Notes: generated by a model from the sequence alone, not told the origin. A stretch of DNA of 64,000 nt from Ensifer sp. Root278 (GCF_001429285.1 NZ_LMJJ01000042.1:1-64000), one strand, 5' to 3'; counted from the stretch's first letter, positions 49,137 through 58,729 are shown. Made by a program: numbers and translations.

Positions 49137-49294
49137 CTGGAAGTAGAGGGGGCGTCTAGCCTGCTGGGGTCGTCCGTCCTGCTCCCCGGACTGAACATCA
49201 AGCCCGAGGATGACGGTAGAGATAGACAAGGCTGGCGCAAAGGGTGCCCGACCCACACCCGCCGGATCGTCCTGTGATCCGTCGTCCCCTCCGC

Positions 49295-50056
49295 TCAGAT
49301 TTCGTAGTCGTGCGGGGCGCTCAGCGAGGCGATGAACTTCTTGGTACGCTCACGCTCGGGCGCCGAGAAGATCGTCTTCGGGGCACCGCTTTCGACGATG
49401 AGACCACCGTCGAGGAAAATCACCTTGTCGGCGACGCGGGATGCGAGGCGCAGGTCATGGGTCGCCATGACCATGGTCGTGCCTTCACGAGCAAGCCGGC
49501 TCAGGACTTCGACCACTTCTTCCGCCAGTTCCGGGTCGAGGGCAGAGGTCGGCTCGTCGCAGAGAAGCACGCGGGGCGACGGGGCAAGCGCGCGGGCGAT
49601 CGCCACGCGCTGTTGCTGGCCGCCGGAAAGGGTCGCCGGCCAGGCGTCGGCCTTGTGCGCCATGCCGACCTTTTCCAAGAGTTCCATCGCGCGCGTCTTC
49701 GCCCTGTCGGCCGGCCATTTCAGCACCGTGACGAGACCTTCCATGACATTGCCGAGGGCGGTCTGGTGGGGGAAGAGCTGGAAGTTCTGGAACACCATGC
49801 CGGTCTGCCGGCGCAGGCGCTGGATCGCCGCCCAGCCGACCTTGCGGCCGGGCGAAAATTCGAGCGTCTCGTCGCCAAGCCGGATTGCGCCGGACGTTGG
49901 GATCTCCAGCAGATTGATGCAGCGCAGCAGCGTGCTCTTGCCGCCGCCGGATGGGCCGACCAAAGCCGTCACCGTGCCCTCGGCGAGCGTGACGGAGATG
50001 TCCTTGAGGACAAGATTGTCGCCGAAGCGCTTTTCGATGTGGGAGAGCTCGATCAT
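49295..50056 (-). CDS. polar amino-acid ABC importer ATP-binding protein (GlnQ/TcyN type)
   Basis: 253-residue ATPase of the PAAT family. Walker A GPSGGGKSTLLRC near residues 34-46, Q-loop VFQNFQLFPH, signature LSGGQQQRVAIARAL, Walker B LLCDEPTSALDPEL and ATHDLRLA are present. It is the last gene of a minus-strand operon, overlapping the permease gene by 4 bp (ATGA). With the permease and the binding protein at 50841 it forms a complete importer. Cystine or another polar amino acid is the likely substrate, by resemblance of the binding protein to FliY/TcyJ. Confidence 0.92.
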   Translation of the reverse strand: MIELSHIEKRFGDNLVLKDISVTLAEGTVTALVGPSGGGKSTLLRCINLLEIPTSGAIRLGDETLEFSPGRKVGWAAIQRLRRQTGMVFQNFQLFPHQTALGNVMEGLVTVLKWPADRAKTRAMELLEKVGMAHKADAWPATLSGGQQQRVAIARALAPSPRVLLCDEPTSALDPELAEEVVEVLSRLAREGTTMVMATHDLRLASRVADKVIFLDGGLIVESGAPKTIFSAPERERTKKFIASLSAPHDYEI

Positions 50057-50733
50057 GCGCGTGCCTCCAGGAAGCCGCCATAGCGGGCGAAGCGCCGCTC
50101 CAGCCTGACCTGCAGAGCCGACAGCACGGAGCTCATGGCGAGGTAGATCAGCGCCGCCAGGATATAGAGGATCAGCGGCTCGTAGGTGGTGGCAACGATG
50201 CGCTGGGCGGTCTGGAACATCTCTGGCACGGTGATGGCGGCGGCAAGCGAAGTGTCCTTCACCAGCGAGATGAAGGTGTTCGACAGCGGCGGCACGGCGA
50301 CGCGGGTCGCCTGCGGCAGGATGGTGCGGCGCATCGCCTGGCTCCAGCTCATGCCGATGGAGTAGGCCGCTTCCCACTGTCCGCGTGGCACTGACGAGAT
50401 GACGGCACGGATGATCTCGGAGGTGTAGGCGCCGACGTTCAGCGAGAAGCCGATGAGCGCGGCGGTGAAGGCGTCGAGCAGGATGCCGGCGCTCGGCAGC
50501 CCGTAGAAGATCACGAAAAGCTGGACGAGCAGCGGTGTGCCGCGGATCACCCAGACGTAAAATCGCGCGATGGCGACCACCGGCGCCGGTCCGAACAGAC
50601 GGGCGACGGCGGTTGCGAGCCCGAGGATCAGGCCGAAGATGAAGGAAAGCAGCGTCAGCGGGATGGTGAAGGTGAGGCCGGCCCAGAGCAGGGACGGCAG
50701 CGAATCCAGCATCAGTTGGAGCCAGGTGGGCAA
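50053..50733 (-). CDS. polar amino-acid ABC importer permease (TcyL/HisM type)
   Basis: 226-residue membrane subunit with about five helices. The N-terminal LLWAGLTFTIPLTLLSFIFG and the EAA loop region VPRGQWEAAYSIGMSWSQAM, ending in ILPQATRVAVPPLSN, are diagnostic for PAAT permeases, as is FYVWVIRGTPLLVQLFVIFY. It probably works as a homodimer because only one permease gene is present. It lies 107 bp downstream of the binding-protein gene, behind a hairpin with a T run, and overlaps the ATPase gene by 4 bp. Confidence 0.92.
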   Translation of the reverse strand: MPTWLQLMLDSLPSLLWAGLTFTIPLTLLSFIFGLILGLATAVARLFGPAPVVAIARFYVWVIRGTPLLVQLFVIFYGLPSAGILLDAFTAALIGFSLNVGAYTSEIIRAVISSVPRGQWEAAYSIGMSWSQAMRRTILPQATRVAVPPLSNTFISLVKDTSLAAAITVPEMFQTAQRIVATTYEPLILYILAALIYLAMSSVLSALQVRLERRFARYGGFLEARA

Positions 50734-50747
50734 GGGGCGGGCCTTTC

Positions 50748-50786
50748 AAAAAGCGCGATCCGCCCCGGTGTCCGGAACGGATCGCG
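50748..50786 (-). terminator. attenuator-like hairpin between binding-protein and permease genes
   Basis: CGCGATCCG (50754-50762) and CGGATCGCG (50778-50786) form a 9-base stem; on the minus strand it is followed by CTTTTTG. It probably stops most transcripts after the binding-protein gene, giving excess binding protein over permease. Confidence 0.7.
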
Positions 50787-50840
50787 ATTCATAACCGAGA
50801 ATGGCCGGCGGAGAAACCGACCCGGCGCTCGGGACAGGGG

Positions 50841-51614
50841 TTACTTCGAGACGTCGGCGCCGAAGTACTTCTGCGAGATCTTGTCGTAGGTACCGTCGGC
50901 CTTGATCTCGCCGAGCGCCTTGTTGATCGCTTCCAAGAGTTCCGGCTCGTCCTTGCGGATGATGATGCCGGAGAAGTCGGCGTCAGCCTGTTCGGCCGCG
51001 ATCTTTACCGGCGCGTCGGGCTTCTTCTTCTTGAAATCGAGGAAGGAGAGGCTGTCGTTTATCGTGGCATCGGCGCGGCCGGTGAGCACGAGCTGGATCG
51101 ACTGGTCGAAGCCGTCGGTGCCGACGAGTTCGGCGCCGGAGGCGGTTGCGAGCTTGCCGAAGTTGCTGGTCAGCGACTGAGCCGACTTCTTGCCCTTGAG
51201 ATCGGCGAAGCCCTTGATCTCCTCGTTGTCGGTCTTGACGATCAGCACGGCCTTCGAGGCGATGTAGGGCTCGGAGAAGTCGTACTTCTTCTTGCGCTCT
51301 TCGGTGATGCCGACCTGGTTGATGACCGTGTCGTAGCGGTTGGCGTCGAGGCCGGCGATCAGGCCGTCCCACTTGCCTTCGAGGAATTCGGCCTTGACGC
51401 CGAGCTTCTCGGCGACGGCCTGGCCGATCTCAACGTCGAAGCCGACAAGAGCGCCGGAGGCATCGTGATAGGTGAAGGGCGCATAGGTGCCCTCGGTGCC
51501 GATCTTCAGGACGCCGGCGGATTTGACCGCGTCGAGATTCTCGCCGGCTTCAGCGGAGGCGAGGGCGGCAACCTGCATCAGAGCGGCGGCGAACAGCGTG
51601 GGGAGGAGCTTCAT
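50841..51614 (-). CDS. periplasmic amino-acid-binding protein (FliY/TcyJ cystine-type)
   Basis: 257-residue secreted protein. Residues 1-23 form a signal peptide (MKLLPTLFAAALMQVAALAS, cut near AEAGE). The mature chain has the SBP_bac_3 pattern: GVLKIGTEGTYAPFTYHDAS, GFDVEIGQAVAEKLG, YDTVINQVGITEERKKKYDF and PYIASKAVLIV. The INQVGIT and KKKYDFSEPY strings are those of FliY/TcyJ. The start at the complement of 51612-51614 gives a clean signal sequence; 20 upstream in-frame codons are not used. It is the first gene of the importer operon and divergent from the deoR gene. Confidence 0.9.
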   Translation of the reverse strand: MKLLPTLFAAALMQVAALASAEAGENLDAVKSAGVLKIGTEGTYAPFTYHDASGALVGFDVEIGQAVAEKLGVKAEFLEGKWDGLIAGLDANRYDTVINQVGITEERKKKYDFSEPYIASKAVLIVKTDNEEIKGFADLKGKKSAQSLTSNFGKLATASGAELVGTDGFDQSIQLVLTGRADATINDSLSFLDFKKKKPDAPVKIAAEQADADFSGIIIRKDEPELLEAINKALGEIKADGTYDKISQKYFGADVSK

Positions 51615-51838
51615 CGTGATTTTCCATCTTCTTTGTGGTCCGGCCCGTCGTCCGGATTGAGCGGACAATCGCACAAAAGATTGGCGATCTGAGCGTATAA
51701 AACACCAATTCCCGAGCGTTTTGATGAAGAATTTTCCTCGAAATGGCGTCGGTCACGCGCAAAAGGCACGGTTTGCTCGAATTGCTGGCCCGCGGTGATT
51801 TGGCTTATTCCGCGACTTGAAATCGGTTTCAAAAGTCG

Positions 51839-51878
51839 TTATGCACATTCATAGCGATTTATGCACGTTTATGCACGA
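51839..51878. promoter_or_regulatory. tandem 10-bp operator repeats before the deoR gene
   Basis: Four consecutive 10-base units begin at 51839, 51849, 51859 and 51869: TTATGCACAT, TCATAGCGAT, TTATGCACGT, TTATGCACGA. Three share TTATGCAC exactly and the second is degenerate. A 10-bp period puts all copies on one face of the helix, as expected for a multimeric DeoR-type repressor. The array ends 9 bp before the deoR start, so autoregulation is likely. Confidence 0.7.
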
Positions 51879-51887
51879 TTGGCAAAA

Positions 51888-52673
51888 ATGTCGAGCGATC
51901 TCTTACTTCGTGAGCGAAAGACGCTGATCCAGGAGCGGCTGAAGGCCAACGGCCGGGTGCTGGCTGCGGATCTCGCTGCCGAGCTCAATGTTTCCGAAGA
52001 CACGATCCGCCGTGACCTGCGCGAAATGGCGGCAGCGGGGCTTTGCGAGCGGGTCTATGGTGGCGCGCTCCCGGTCGTTCCCGCGGCACACAGCAGTTTG
52101 AGCGAGCGGGTGGCGATGGCGCCGGAGCGCAAGGCAGCACTTGCCCGCACGGCGGTCGGACTGATCAAGCCGGGCATGACCGTGTTTCTTGATGCCGGTT
52201 CCACAAACCTCGCCATCGCGCAATTGATCGAGCCGGAGCTCCAGGTCACGATTGTCACCAATACGCCGCTGATCGCTGCAGCGCTGATGGAGAAGCCTGG
52301 CGTCGATCTCATCCTGCTTGGCGGGCCACTCAACCGTGCGGTCGGTGCGGCCATCAGCGCGCGGGCGCAGCGCGACGCCGAACTGCTCAGGCCCGATCTC
52401 TGCTTTCTCGGCACCTGCGGCGCCGATGCCGAAGCGGGCCTGACGGCGATCTATTTCGAGGACGCCGAATTCAAGCGGCTCGTCGCCTTGCGCAGCCGGC
52501 GTCTCGTTGTTGCCATCACCAGCGACAAGCTCGGGACGGCGGCGGCCCACGCGATCGTCGGTATTGACGAAAGGGCGGTGCTGGTCCTGGAGGCTGATGC
52601 CCCGGCAGCGCATCGTACTGCATTCGAGGCGGCCGGGGCGGAAGTCTTGATGGCGGGAGGGCCCGAACGATGA
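51888..52673 (+). CDS. DeoR/GlpR family transcriptional regulator
   Basis: 261-residue repressor: an N-terminal helix-turn-helix (LLLRERKTLIQERLKANGRV, then LNVSEDTIRRDLREM) and a C-terminal DeoR effector domain with FLDAGSTNLAIAQLI, TIVTNTPLIAAAL and LLGGPLNRAVGAA. Such domains bind phosphorylated sugars. ATG 51888 was chosen over an in-frame ATG at 51861 because the latter lies inside the operator array and adds nine residues outside the family pattern. It is first of a unit with the VOC and MFS genes, overlapping the former by 4 bp (ATGA). Confidence 0.9.
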   Translation: MSSDLLLRERKTLIQERLKANGRVLAADLAAELNVSEDTIRRDLREMAAAGLCERVYGGALPVVPAAHSSLSERVAMAPERKAALARTAVGLIKPGMTVFLDAGSTNLAIAQLIEPELQVTIVTNTPLIAAALMEKPGVDLILLGGPLNRAVGAAISARAQRDAELLRPDLCFLGTCGADAEAGLTAIYFEDAEFKRLVALRSRRLVVAITSDKLGTAAAHAIVGIDERAVLVLEADAPAAHRTAFEAAGAEVLMAGGPER

Positions 52674-53053
52674 CGATTACCCACGTGGCGCAGTGGACCC
52701 GAGACCTTGAGGCGATTGCCGGCTTTTGGTCGACGTTCTTCGGTGCTGAAGTCGGCGAGGTCTATCAAAGCCGGCGGCGGCCGGGCTTCCGCTCACGCTT
52801 CCTGAGGCTTGGCGACGGACCAGCGATTGAGATCATGGAGGGCCCTTGGGTTGCTCCGGGCGATCCGGCGCAAGAGCGCACGGGCCTTGCCCATGTGGCG
52901 CTGTCGCTCGGCAGCGAGCAGGCGGTCGATGCCATGGCTGCGCGCGCCGAGGCTGAAGGCATTCTGGTCGCGAAGGCGCGCTGGACCGGCGACGGCTTCT
53001 ACGAGGCGGTCCTACGCGACCCCGATGGAAATCTGATCGAAATCACTGTTTGA
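52670..53053 (+). CDS. VOC (glyoxalase/bleomycin-resistance fold) family protein
   Basis: 127-residue protein of the vicinal-oxygen-chelate fold. The N-terminal HVAQWTRDLEAIAGFWSTFF and the C-terminal GDGFYEAVLRDPDGNLIEI motif, with the metal-ligand-type His and Glu (His5, HVALSLGS near 63, and the final E), are typical of lactoylglutathione-lyase-like enzymes. It overlaps the deoR gene by 4 bp and precedes the MFS gene by 30 bp. The reaction is unknown; context suggests a role in use or detoxification of the MFS substrate. Confidence 0.87.
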   Translation: MTITHVAQWTRDLEAIAGFWSTFFGAEVGEVYQSRRRPGFRSRFLRLGDGPAIEIMEGPWVAPGDPAQERTGLAHVALSLGSEQAVDAMAARAEAEGILVAKARWTGDGFYEAVLRDPDGNLIEITV

Positions 53054-53083
53054 GCCGGCCCGATCCGGCACAGAGGCAATACC

Positions 53084-54268
53084 ATGGACCAACGTTCTCC
53101 CACTGCAACCGTCCGCCAGGGCTATATGACCCGCAACCGGCTGGCGGTTTCCCTGCTCTTTCTGATGAATGGCTTCGTCACCGGCAGCTGGGCGCCGAAG
53201 ATCCCCGAGTTCAAGGACCGGCTCGGCATCAGCGAAAGCGTACTCGGCCTCCTGATCCTGATGTTTGGCATCGGCTCCCTGGTGCTGATGCCGATTGCCG
53301 GCGGCTATATCGCCCGCGTCGGTTCGCAGAAGGTGGTCAAGGTCACAGCCATCATCCTGTCGCCGCTGCTTCTGCTTTTGACATTGGTGCCAAACGTCTG
53401 GGCGGCAGCGATCGGCATGTTCGTGCTCGGCGGTTTCGTCGGCGCGATGGATGTCGCCATGAACGCCAATGCGGTCGAGGTCGAGAAATCGATGCGGCGG
53501 GCAATCATGTCCTCCTGCCACGCCTATTGGAGCCTCGGCGGCCTGATCGGCGCCGGCATCGGCGGATTCCTCATGGCGCGCGTCGGCGTGCTGCCGCATG
53601 TCTTCGTCGTCACCGTGATCTGCCTGACGTTGATTGCGATTGCCTGGCCGATGATCCTTGCCGACAAGCCACATCCGGCCGCCGCCAAGGAAAAGCTCCG
53701 CCTGCCGATGACGCCGCTACCCTGGCTGATCGGCATCATGGCGCTGTTTTCGATGGTGCCGGAGGGCACGGTGCTCGATTGGGGCGCGCTCTACCTGCGC
53801 AACGAGCTTGGTGCCTCGGTGGAACTGTCCGGCTTCGGCTTTGCCGCTTTCTCCGCCACCATGGCGACCATGCGCTTTGCTGGCGACCTCGTGCGCGACC
53901 GCTTCGGTGCCAAGAAGACGCTGCGCATCTGCACGGTCACCGCGCTCATCGGCATGATCATCGCGGGCACGGCGCCGAATGCCTATATCGCCATCCTCGG
54001 CTTTGCGATTGCCGGCGTCGGCATCTCCAACATGGTGCCGATCGCCTTTTCGGCGGCCGGCAACATGCCGGGCCTGCAGCCTGGCATCGGCCTTTCGGTC
54101 GCGACCTTCATGGGCTATTCGGGAATGCTGTTTGCGCCATCGGTGATCGGCTTCGTCGCCGAGCATACGGGCTTTGCCATCGTCTTTGCCTCGGTGCCGG
54201 TGCTGTTCATCGTGGTGCTGATGCTGTCGCATCATGCTCATCATGCCGACCACGCAAAGGGACACTGA
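53084..54268 (+). CDS. MFS transporter (YbjJ-like)
   Basis: 394-residue major-facilitator protein with about twelve hydrophobic segments. The first helix region, LFLMNGFVTGSWAPKIPEFK, followed by GISESVLGLLILMFGIGS, recalls the YbjJ/FucP-side families, and VPEGTVLDWGALYLRNELG opens the second half. The C-terminus is His-rich (HHAHHADHAKGH), unusual but not diagnostic. It lies 30 bp after the VOC gene, probably in the same operon, so it is likely controlled by the DeoR regulator. Substrate and direction are unknown. Confidence 0.9.
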   Translation: MDQRSPTATVRQGYMTRNRLAVSLLFLMNGFVTGSWAPKIPEFKDRLGISESVLGLLILMFGIGSLVLMPIAGGYIARVGSQKVVKVTAIILSPLLLLLTLVPNVWAAAIGMFVLGGFVGAMDVAMNANAVEVEKSMRRAIMSSCHAYWSLGGLIGAGIGGFLMARVGVLPHVFVVTVICLTLIAIAWPMILADKPHPAAAKEKLRLPMTPLPWLIGIMALFSMVPEGTVLDWGALYLRNELGASVELSGFGFAAFSATMATMRFAGDLVRDRFGAKKTLRICTVTALIGMIIAGTAPNAYIAILGFAIAGVGISNMVPIAFSAAGNMPGLQPGIGLSVATFMGYSGMLFAPSVIGFVAEHTGFAIVFASVPVLFIVVLMLSHHAHHADHAKGH

Positions 54269-54417
54269 TGCCGGCCGCCTGCCATCAAATCGCCGTCAGG
54301 GCATGATGTCGCCGTTGACAACGGTGCTTTCCTCATCCACCTGATGGACGAAAAGCAAGAGCGGGACGGCAGAAGTCCATGCGGTTTCCGCCCGCATCCC
54401 GCGCTGAAACGATGAGA

Positions 54418-54439
54418 CCAGGTCACTGGCGTGACCTGG
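54418..54439 (+). promoter_or_regulatory. perfect palindrome/hairpin before ispG
   Basis: CCAGGTCAC / GTGACCTGG, nine paired bases with a 4-base gap, 6 bp before the AAGAGG ribosome binding site of ispG. It may be an RNA leader hairpin or an operator. The remaining bases between 54269 and 54455 show no gene. Confidence 0.5.
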
Positions 54440-54455
54440 GGACCAAGAGGCCTTT

Positions 54456-55709
54456 ATGTCTGCCGCCTTCGATTTTGATCCGCAGCCCCGCCGTGCGTCC
54501 GTCGCCGTCGATGTCGGCGGGGTCATAGTGGGCGGTGGCGCGCCGGTGGTCGTCCAGTCGATGACCAACACCGATACCGCTGATATCGACGGAACGGTGG
54601 CGCAGGTTGCCGCCCTTCACAAGGCCGGCTCGGAACTGGTGCGCATCACCGTCGACCGCGACGAGAGTGCCGCCGCCGTGCCGAAGATCCGCGAGCGGCT
54701 CGAGCGCCTCGGTCTGGACGTGCCGCTCGTCGGCGACTTCCACTATATCGGCCACAAGCTGCTCGCCGATCATCCGGCCTGCGCCGAAGCGCTCGCCAAG
54801 TACCGCATCAACCCGGGCAATGTCGGCTTCAAGGACAAGAAGGACAAGCAGTTCGCCGAGATCGTCGAAATGGCGATCCGCTACGACAAGCCGGTGCGCA
54901 TCGGCGTCAATTGGGGCTCGCTCGACCAGGAACTGCTGACGCGGCTGATGGACGAGAACCAGGCGAACGGCTTTCCGCTGACGGCCCAGCAGGTGACGCG
55001 CGAGACCATCGTGCAGTCGGCGCTCTTGTCGGCGGATCTCGCAGAAGAGATCGGCCTGCCACGCAACCGCATCATTCTCTCCGCCAAGGTTTCGGGTGTC
55101 CAGGACCTGATCGCCGTCTACGCCATGCTGTCGGCACGCTCCGACCATGCGCTGCATCTCGGGCTGACGGAAGCCGGCATGGGCACCAAGGGCATCGTCG
55201 CCTCCTCGGCCTCGCTCGGCATCCTGATGCAGCAGGGCATCGGCGACACGATCCGCATTTCGCTAACGCCGGAGCCCGGTGGCGACCGCACCCGCGAGGT
55301 GCAGGTGGCGCAGGAACTGCTACAGGTCATGGGCTTCCGCCAGTTCATTCCGGTGGTTGCAGCGTGTCCCGGCTGCGGGCGCACGACGTCCACCGTGTTC
55401 CAGGAGCTCGCGCAGAAGATCCAGGACGACATCCGCCGCAACATGCCGGTCTGGCGCGAGAAATATCCCGGTGTCGAAGGCCTGAAGGTCGCGGTGATGG
55501 GCTGCATCGTCAACGGCCCGGGCGAAAGCAAACATGCGGACATCGGCATCTCGCTTCCGGGCACCGGTGAAATGCCGGCCGCCCCAGTTTTCGTTGACGG
55601 CCAGAAGGCGATGACCCTGCGCGGCCCGAACATCGCCGCGGACTTCGAGACGCTGGTTTCCGATTATATCGAGAAGCGTTATGGCCGCGGCCAGGCGGCT
55701 GCCGAATAG
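54456..55709 (+). CDS. ispG: 4-hydroxy-3-methylbut-2-en-1-yl diphosphate synthase (flavodoxin)
   Basis: 417-residue iron-sulfur enzyme of the non-mevalonate (MEP) isoprenoid pathway, converting MEcPP to HMBPP. It starts with the TIM-barrel segment [20 protein letters not shown], contains [12 protein letters not shown] and [16 protein letters not shown], and carries the cluster cysteines in [11 protein letters not shown] and [10 protein letters not shown] near the C-terminus, with the final glutamate in GPGE. Length is as in other alphaproteobacteria. Convergent with hisC; a repeat fragment lies in the 126-bp gap. With the ispA-type gene nearby it gives two isoprenoid steps in the window. Confidence 0.96.
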   Translation: MSAAFDFDPQPRRASVAVDVGGVIVGGGAPVVVQSMTNTDTADIDGTVAQVAALHKAGSELVRITVDRDESAAAVPKIRERLERLGLDVPLVGDFHYIGHKLLADHPACAEALAKYRINPGNVGFKDKKDKQFAEIVEMAIRYDKPVRIGVNWGSLDQELLTRLMDENQANGFPLTAQQVTRETIVQSALLSADLAEEIGLPRNRIILSAKVSGVQDLIAVYAMLSARSDHALHLGLTEAGMGTKGIVASSASLGILMQQGIGDTIRISLTPEPGGDRTREVQVAQELLQVMGFRQFIPVVAACPGCGRTTSTVFQELAQKIQDDIRRNMPVWREKYPGVEGLKVAVMGCIVNGPGESKHADIGISLPGTGEMPAAPVFVDGQKAMTLRGPNIAADFETLVSDYIEKRYGRGQAAAE

Positions 55710-55804
55710 GCGGTTTCTTCCGGGCAGTTCCAAGCGACGTACAAGGCTCCTGCCGCCCGGAAGCGCGCGGCTTGGGGCCTATCGCCGCGACGTCAGCCCG
55801 CTCT

Positions 55805-55840
55805 CAGGTGGAATCACTCGAAGCGGAAAGACGCTCTAGA
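55805..55840. repeat. partial copy of repeat module B, overlapping the hisC stop
   Basis: AGGTGGAATCACTCGAAGCG and the following GGAAAGACGCTCTAGA match the right half of module B at 60699-60732 with few differences. The terminal CTCTAGA overlaps the hisC stop codon (complement of 55836-55838). The left arm is missing. Confidence 0.6.
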
Positions 55841-56891
55841 GGATCTCGTCCAGCGCTTCGATCAGTCGCGCGCATTCCTGATCGGTGCCGATCGTGATGC
55901 GCAGGAAATCGGAAATGCGGGGCTTGGCGAAATGGCGGACCAGCACGGCCCGCTCGCGCAGCGCCTTCATCAATGCCTCGCCGTCATGGCCCGGATGCCG
56001 GGCGAACACAAAGTTGGCCTGAGATGGCAATACCTCGAAGCCGCGTTGAGTGAGGTCCGCCGCAAGCAGTTCGCGGGAGTCGATGATTTTTGCGCGCGTT
56101 TCCTCGAACCAGGCCTCGTCCTCGATCGCGGCGATGGCGCCTGCTTGCGCCGGACGGCCGAGCGGATAGGAGTTGAAGCTGTCCTTCACCCGCTCCAGCG
56201 CCTCGATCAGCGGCCGCTGGCCGATGGCGAAGCCGACACGAAGGCCTGCAAGCGCGCGCGACTTGGAGAAGGTCTGGACGACCAGCAGGTTCTCGTATTT
56301 CGAAACGAGTTCTGCTGCCGACTGGCCGCCGAAGTCGACATAGGCCTCGTCGATGACGACGGGCTGGTCCGGGTGGCTTGCGACGAGCCGCTCGATTTCG
56401 GCGAGCGGCAGGCCGATGCCTGTCGGAGCGTTCGGGTTCGGCAGGATGATCGCGCCGCAGGGGCGATCATAGTCGGCGATGTCGATCTCGAAGGCGTCGT
56501 TGAGCGGGACCTCGACCGTGTCGATCTCGAAGAGCCGCGCGTAGGTCGAATAGAAGCTGTAGGAAATATCCGGATAGAGCAGCGGCGAGTCGTGCTTCAG
56601 GAGGCCGGCGAAGATATGGGCCAGCACCTCGTCCGAGCCGTTGCCGACGAAGACTTCCTCCGCCGTCACGCCATAGCGCGCGGCGATCGCCTGGCGAAGC
56701 TTGAGCGCCAGCGGGTCGGGATAAAGGCGGAGATCGCTGCTTGCTGCAGCGCCGATCGCGTCGAGCACTTTTTGCGAGGGACCGTAGGGGCATTCGTTGG
56801 TGTTAAGCTTCACCAGATTGGCGATGCGCGGCTGCTCGCCCGGCACATAGGGCTTGAGCTTCGAGACGATCGGCGACCAGTATTTGCTCAC
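55836..56891 (-). CDS. hisC: histidinol-phosphate aminotransferase
   Basis: 351-residue class I/II PLP enzyme of histidine biosynthesis. Typical strings are [20 protein letters not shown] at the N-terminus, [28 protein letters not shown] (cofactor Asn), the Asp/Tyr stretch [12 protein letters not shown] and the PLP lysine in [15 protein letters not shown]. The start is GTG (complement of 56889-56891), four bases after the ispA stop; the long in-frame extension upstream runs through the ispA gene and is not used. It is the second gene of a minus-strand pair with ispA. It may act on more than one substrate, as HisC homologues do. Confidence 0.95.
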   Translation of the reverse strand: MSKYWSPIVSKLKPYVPGEQPRIANLVKLNTNECPYGPSQKVLDAIGAAASSDLRLYPDPLALKLRQAIAARYGVTAEEVFVGNGSDEVLAHIFAGLLKHDSPLLYPDISYSFYSTYARLFEIDTVEVPLNDAFEIDIADYDRPCGAIILPNPNAPTGIGLPLAEIERLVASHPDQPVVIDEAYVDFGGQSAAELVSKYENLLVVQTFSKSRALAGLRVGFAIGQRPLIEALERVKDSFNSYPLGRPAQAGAIAAIEDEAWFEETRAKIIDSRELLAADLTQRGFEVLPSQANFVFARHPGHDGEALMKALRERAVLVRHFAKPRISDFLRITIGTDQECARLIEALDEIL

Positions 56892-56895
56892 GGGG

Positions 56896-57810
56896 CTAAT
56901 TCCTGCGGTTGGCGACGAAGCGGGCGGTTTCGATGAGGATGGCCGAGCGCTCACCATAGGGCGCGAGCAGGGATTCGGCTTCTGCGACCAGTTGCTCCAG
57001 CCGCTCCTCTGCCCAGGCCTGGCCGTGCAGCGCGACCAGCGTGCCTTTGCCGCGGGCGGCGTCCTTGCCGGTCGCCTTGCCCATGGTCTCCGCGTCAGCA
57101 GTGAGGTCGAGCAGGTCGTCAGCGAGCTGGAAGGCAAGGCCGATCTTTTCGCCGAAGTGGCGAAGCCGGGCGCGGTCGTCTTTCGATGCGGCAGCGACGA
57201 TGGCGCCCGCTTCGCAGGCGAAGCGGATGAGGGCGCCGGTTTTCATGGCCTGCAGCGTCACGATGCCGGCCTCGTCGGGCGGCGACTTCTCTGCTGCCAG
57301 ATCGAGCGCCTGTCCGCCGGCCATGCCACCGTGGCCGGCGGCGCGTCCGAGCGCCAGGATCAGCTCCACTTTCTGGCCGTCCGTCAGCAGCGTTTCGGGG
57401 GCCGCGATGATGTCGAAGGCGAAGGTCAGCAGGCTGTCGCCGGCGAGGATCGCGGTTGCCTCGTCGAAGGCCTTGTGCACCGTCGGCTGGCCGCGGCGGA
57501 TATCGTCGTCGTCCATCGCCGGCAGGTCGTCATGGACGAGGGAATAGCAATGGACGCATTCGAGCGCCGCCCCGACGCGCAAGGATGCATCCAAGCTGCC
57601 GCCGAGAAGATCCGCACATTCGATCACCAGAAAGGGGCGCAGCCGCTTGCCGCCGTTCAGCACGCCGTGCCGCATGGCCGCGAGCAGGTTTGCTGGTCGC
57701 GCAATCTCGTCGACCGCCGTCGCCGAGCCGAGCAGGCGCTCGAGCAGAGCTTCGACGGCGCGGGCATTGCCGGTGAGGCGGCGGGTGAAGGGCGATGTGT
57801 CCTGGCTCAT
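56896..57810 (-). CDS. ispA: polyprenyl synthetase, farnesyl diphosphate synthase type
   Basis: 304-residue prenyltransferase condensing isopentenyl diphosphate with allylic diphosphates. The first aspartate-rich motif is [18 protein letters not shown] near residue 96 (DDxxxxD), the second is [12 protein letters not shown] near residue 230 (DDxxD), and [10 protein letters not shown] near residue 53 binds diphosphate. The spacing DDLPAMD and the length fit bacterial FPP synthase rather than octaprenyl synthase; geranylgeranyl activity cannot be excluded. It is upstream of hisC on the same strand. Confidence 0.92.
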   Translation of the reverse strand: MSQDTSPFTRRLTGNARAVEALLERLLGSATAVDEIARPANLLAAMRHGVLNGGKRLRPFLVIECADLLGGSLDASLRVGAALECVHCYSLVHDDLPAMDDDDIRRGQPTVHKAFDEATAILAGDSLLTFAFDIIAAPETLLTDGQKVELILALGRAAGHGGMAGGQALDLAAEKSPPDEAGIVTLQAMKTGALIRFACEAGAIVAAASKDDRARLRHFGEKIGLAFQLADDLLDLTADAETMGKATGKDAARGKGTLVALHGQAWAEERLEQLVAEAESLLAPYGERSAILIETARFVANRRN

Positions 57811-57955
57811 GCGCGCTCTTTGGCACGGGCGAAGAGGGCTTTCAACGGGGATTCGTGTCGCAGCGGCGCGCTTTCCCTGGGACAGCCGCCTGGGCGCCTT
57901 GCCTTTTACCAGAAAGCCCGTTCAACTTTGCCGGACCATACACTAAGAGAAGCGG

Positions 57956-58729
57956 ATGGACAGCGAGGTGAACAGTCAGGCCGTGAACGTCGTTCCGGAA
58001 GCGCGCGAGGAGGGCGAAGTGCCTTCCAGTCGCTGGTCTTCGCTTCGCCGGACGTTGCGCAAGAAACGCCGCCAGATCATCCTGGCTGTCCTGGGTTTCG
58101 TTGCCCTGCCCTATGTGCTGATCGTTCTCTATCTCGTCGAGTTCGTCCACCCGGTCTCCACCTTGATGCTGCGCGATCTCGTTCTGCTTCGCGGCTACGA
58201 CCGCCAATGGGTCGATTTCGAGAACATCTCGCCGGTGCTCGTCCAATCGGTGATGATGTCGGAGGACGGTCAGTTCTGCGCCCATGACGGCGTCGACTGG
58301 GGCCAGATGCGCGGCGTGGTCGAGGATGCGCTTGAAGGGGAATCGACCCGTGGCGCCAGCACCATCCCGATGCAGACGGTCAAGAACCTCTACCTCTGGA
58401 ACGGCCGCTCCTTCCTGCGCAAGGGCATGGAGCTGCCGCTGGCGGTCGCTGCCGATTTCGTCTGGAGCAAGCGGCGGATGATGGAGATCTATTTGAACGT
58501 CGCCGAATGGGGTGATGGGATCTACGGTATCGAGGCGGCGGCCCGCCACCATTTCGGCGTTTCCGCGGCGAAGCTCTCGCGCCGGCAGGCCGCACTGCTT
58601 GCGGTTTCGCTGCCCAACCCGAAAGAGCGCAATGCCGGCAAACCCGGCCGTGGGCTCAAGCGTCTGGCGAATTTGATCGAGCGTCGCGCCAGCCGCTCCG
58701 GCGGCTACATCACCTGCCTTTATGATTGA
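57956..58729 (+). CDS. mtgA: monofunctional biosynthetic peptidoglycan transglycosylase
   Basis: 257-residue GT51 enzyme that polymerises lipid II into glycan strands. One membrane anchor (about residues 40-60, [20 protein letters not shown]) is followed by the transglycosylase domain: catalytic-Glu motif [17 protein letters not shown] near residue 98, [16 protein letters not shown] near residue 131, and [20 protein letters not shown]. No transpeptidase domain follows, as in MtgA. The start gives a short cytoplasmic tail of about 38 residues. It is divergent from ispA; no operon partner is evident. Confidence 0.95.
   Translation: MDSEVNSQAVNVVPEAREEGEVPSSRWSSLRRTLRKKRRQIILAVLGFVALPYVLIVLYLVEFVHPVSTLMLRDLVLLRGYDRQWVDFENISPVLVQSVMMSEDGQFCAHDGVDWGQMRGVVEDALEGESTRGASTIPMQTVKNLYLWNGRSFLRKGMELPLAVAADFVWSKRRMMEIYLNVAEWGDGIYGIEAAARHHFGVSAAKLSRRQAALLAVSLPNPKERNAGKPGRGLKRLANLIERRASRSGGYITCLYD

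Noticed and set aside
56892-57137. In-frame upstream extension of hisC
   Set aside because: It overlaps the ispA coding region in another frame; GTG 56891 gives the normal HisC length.
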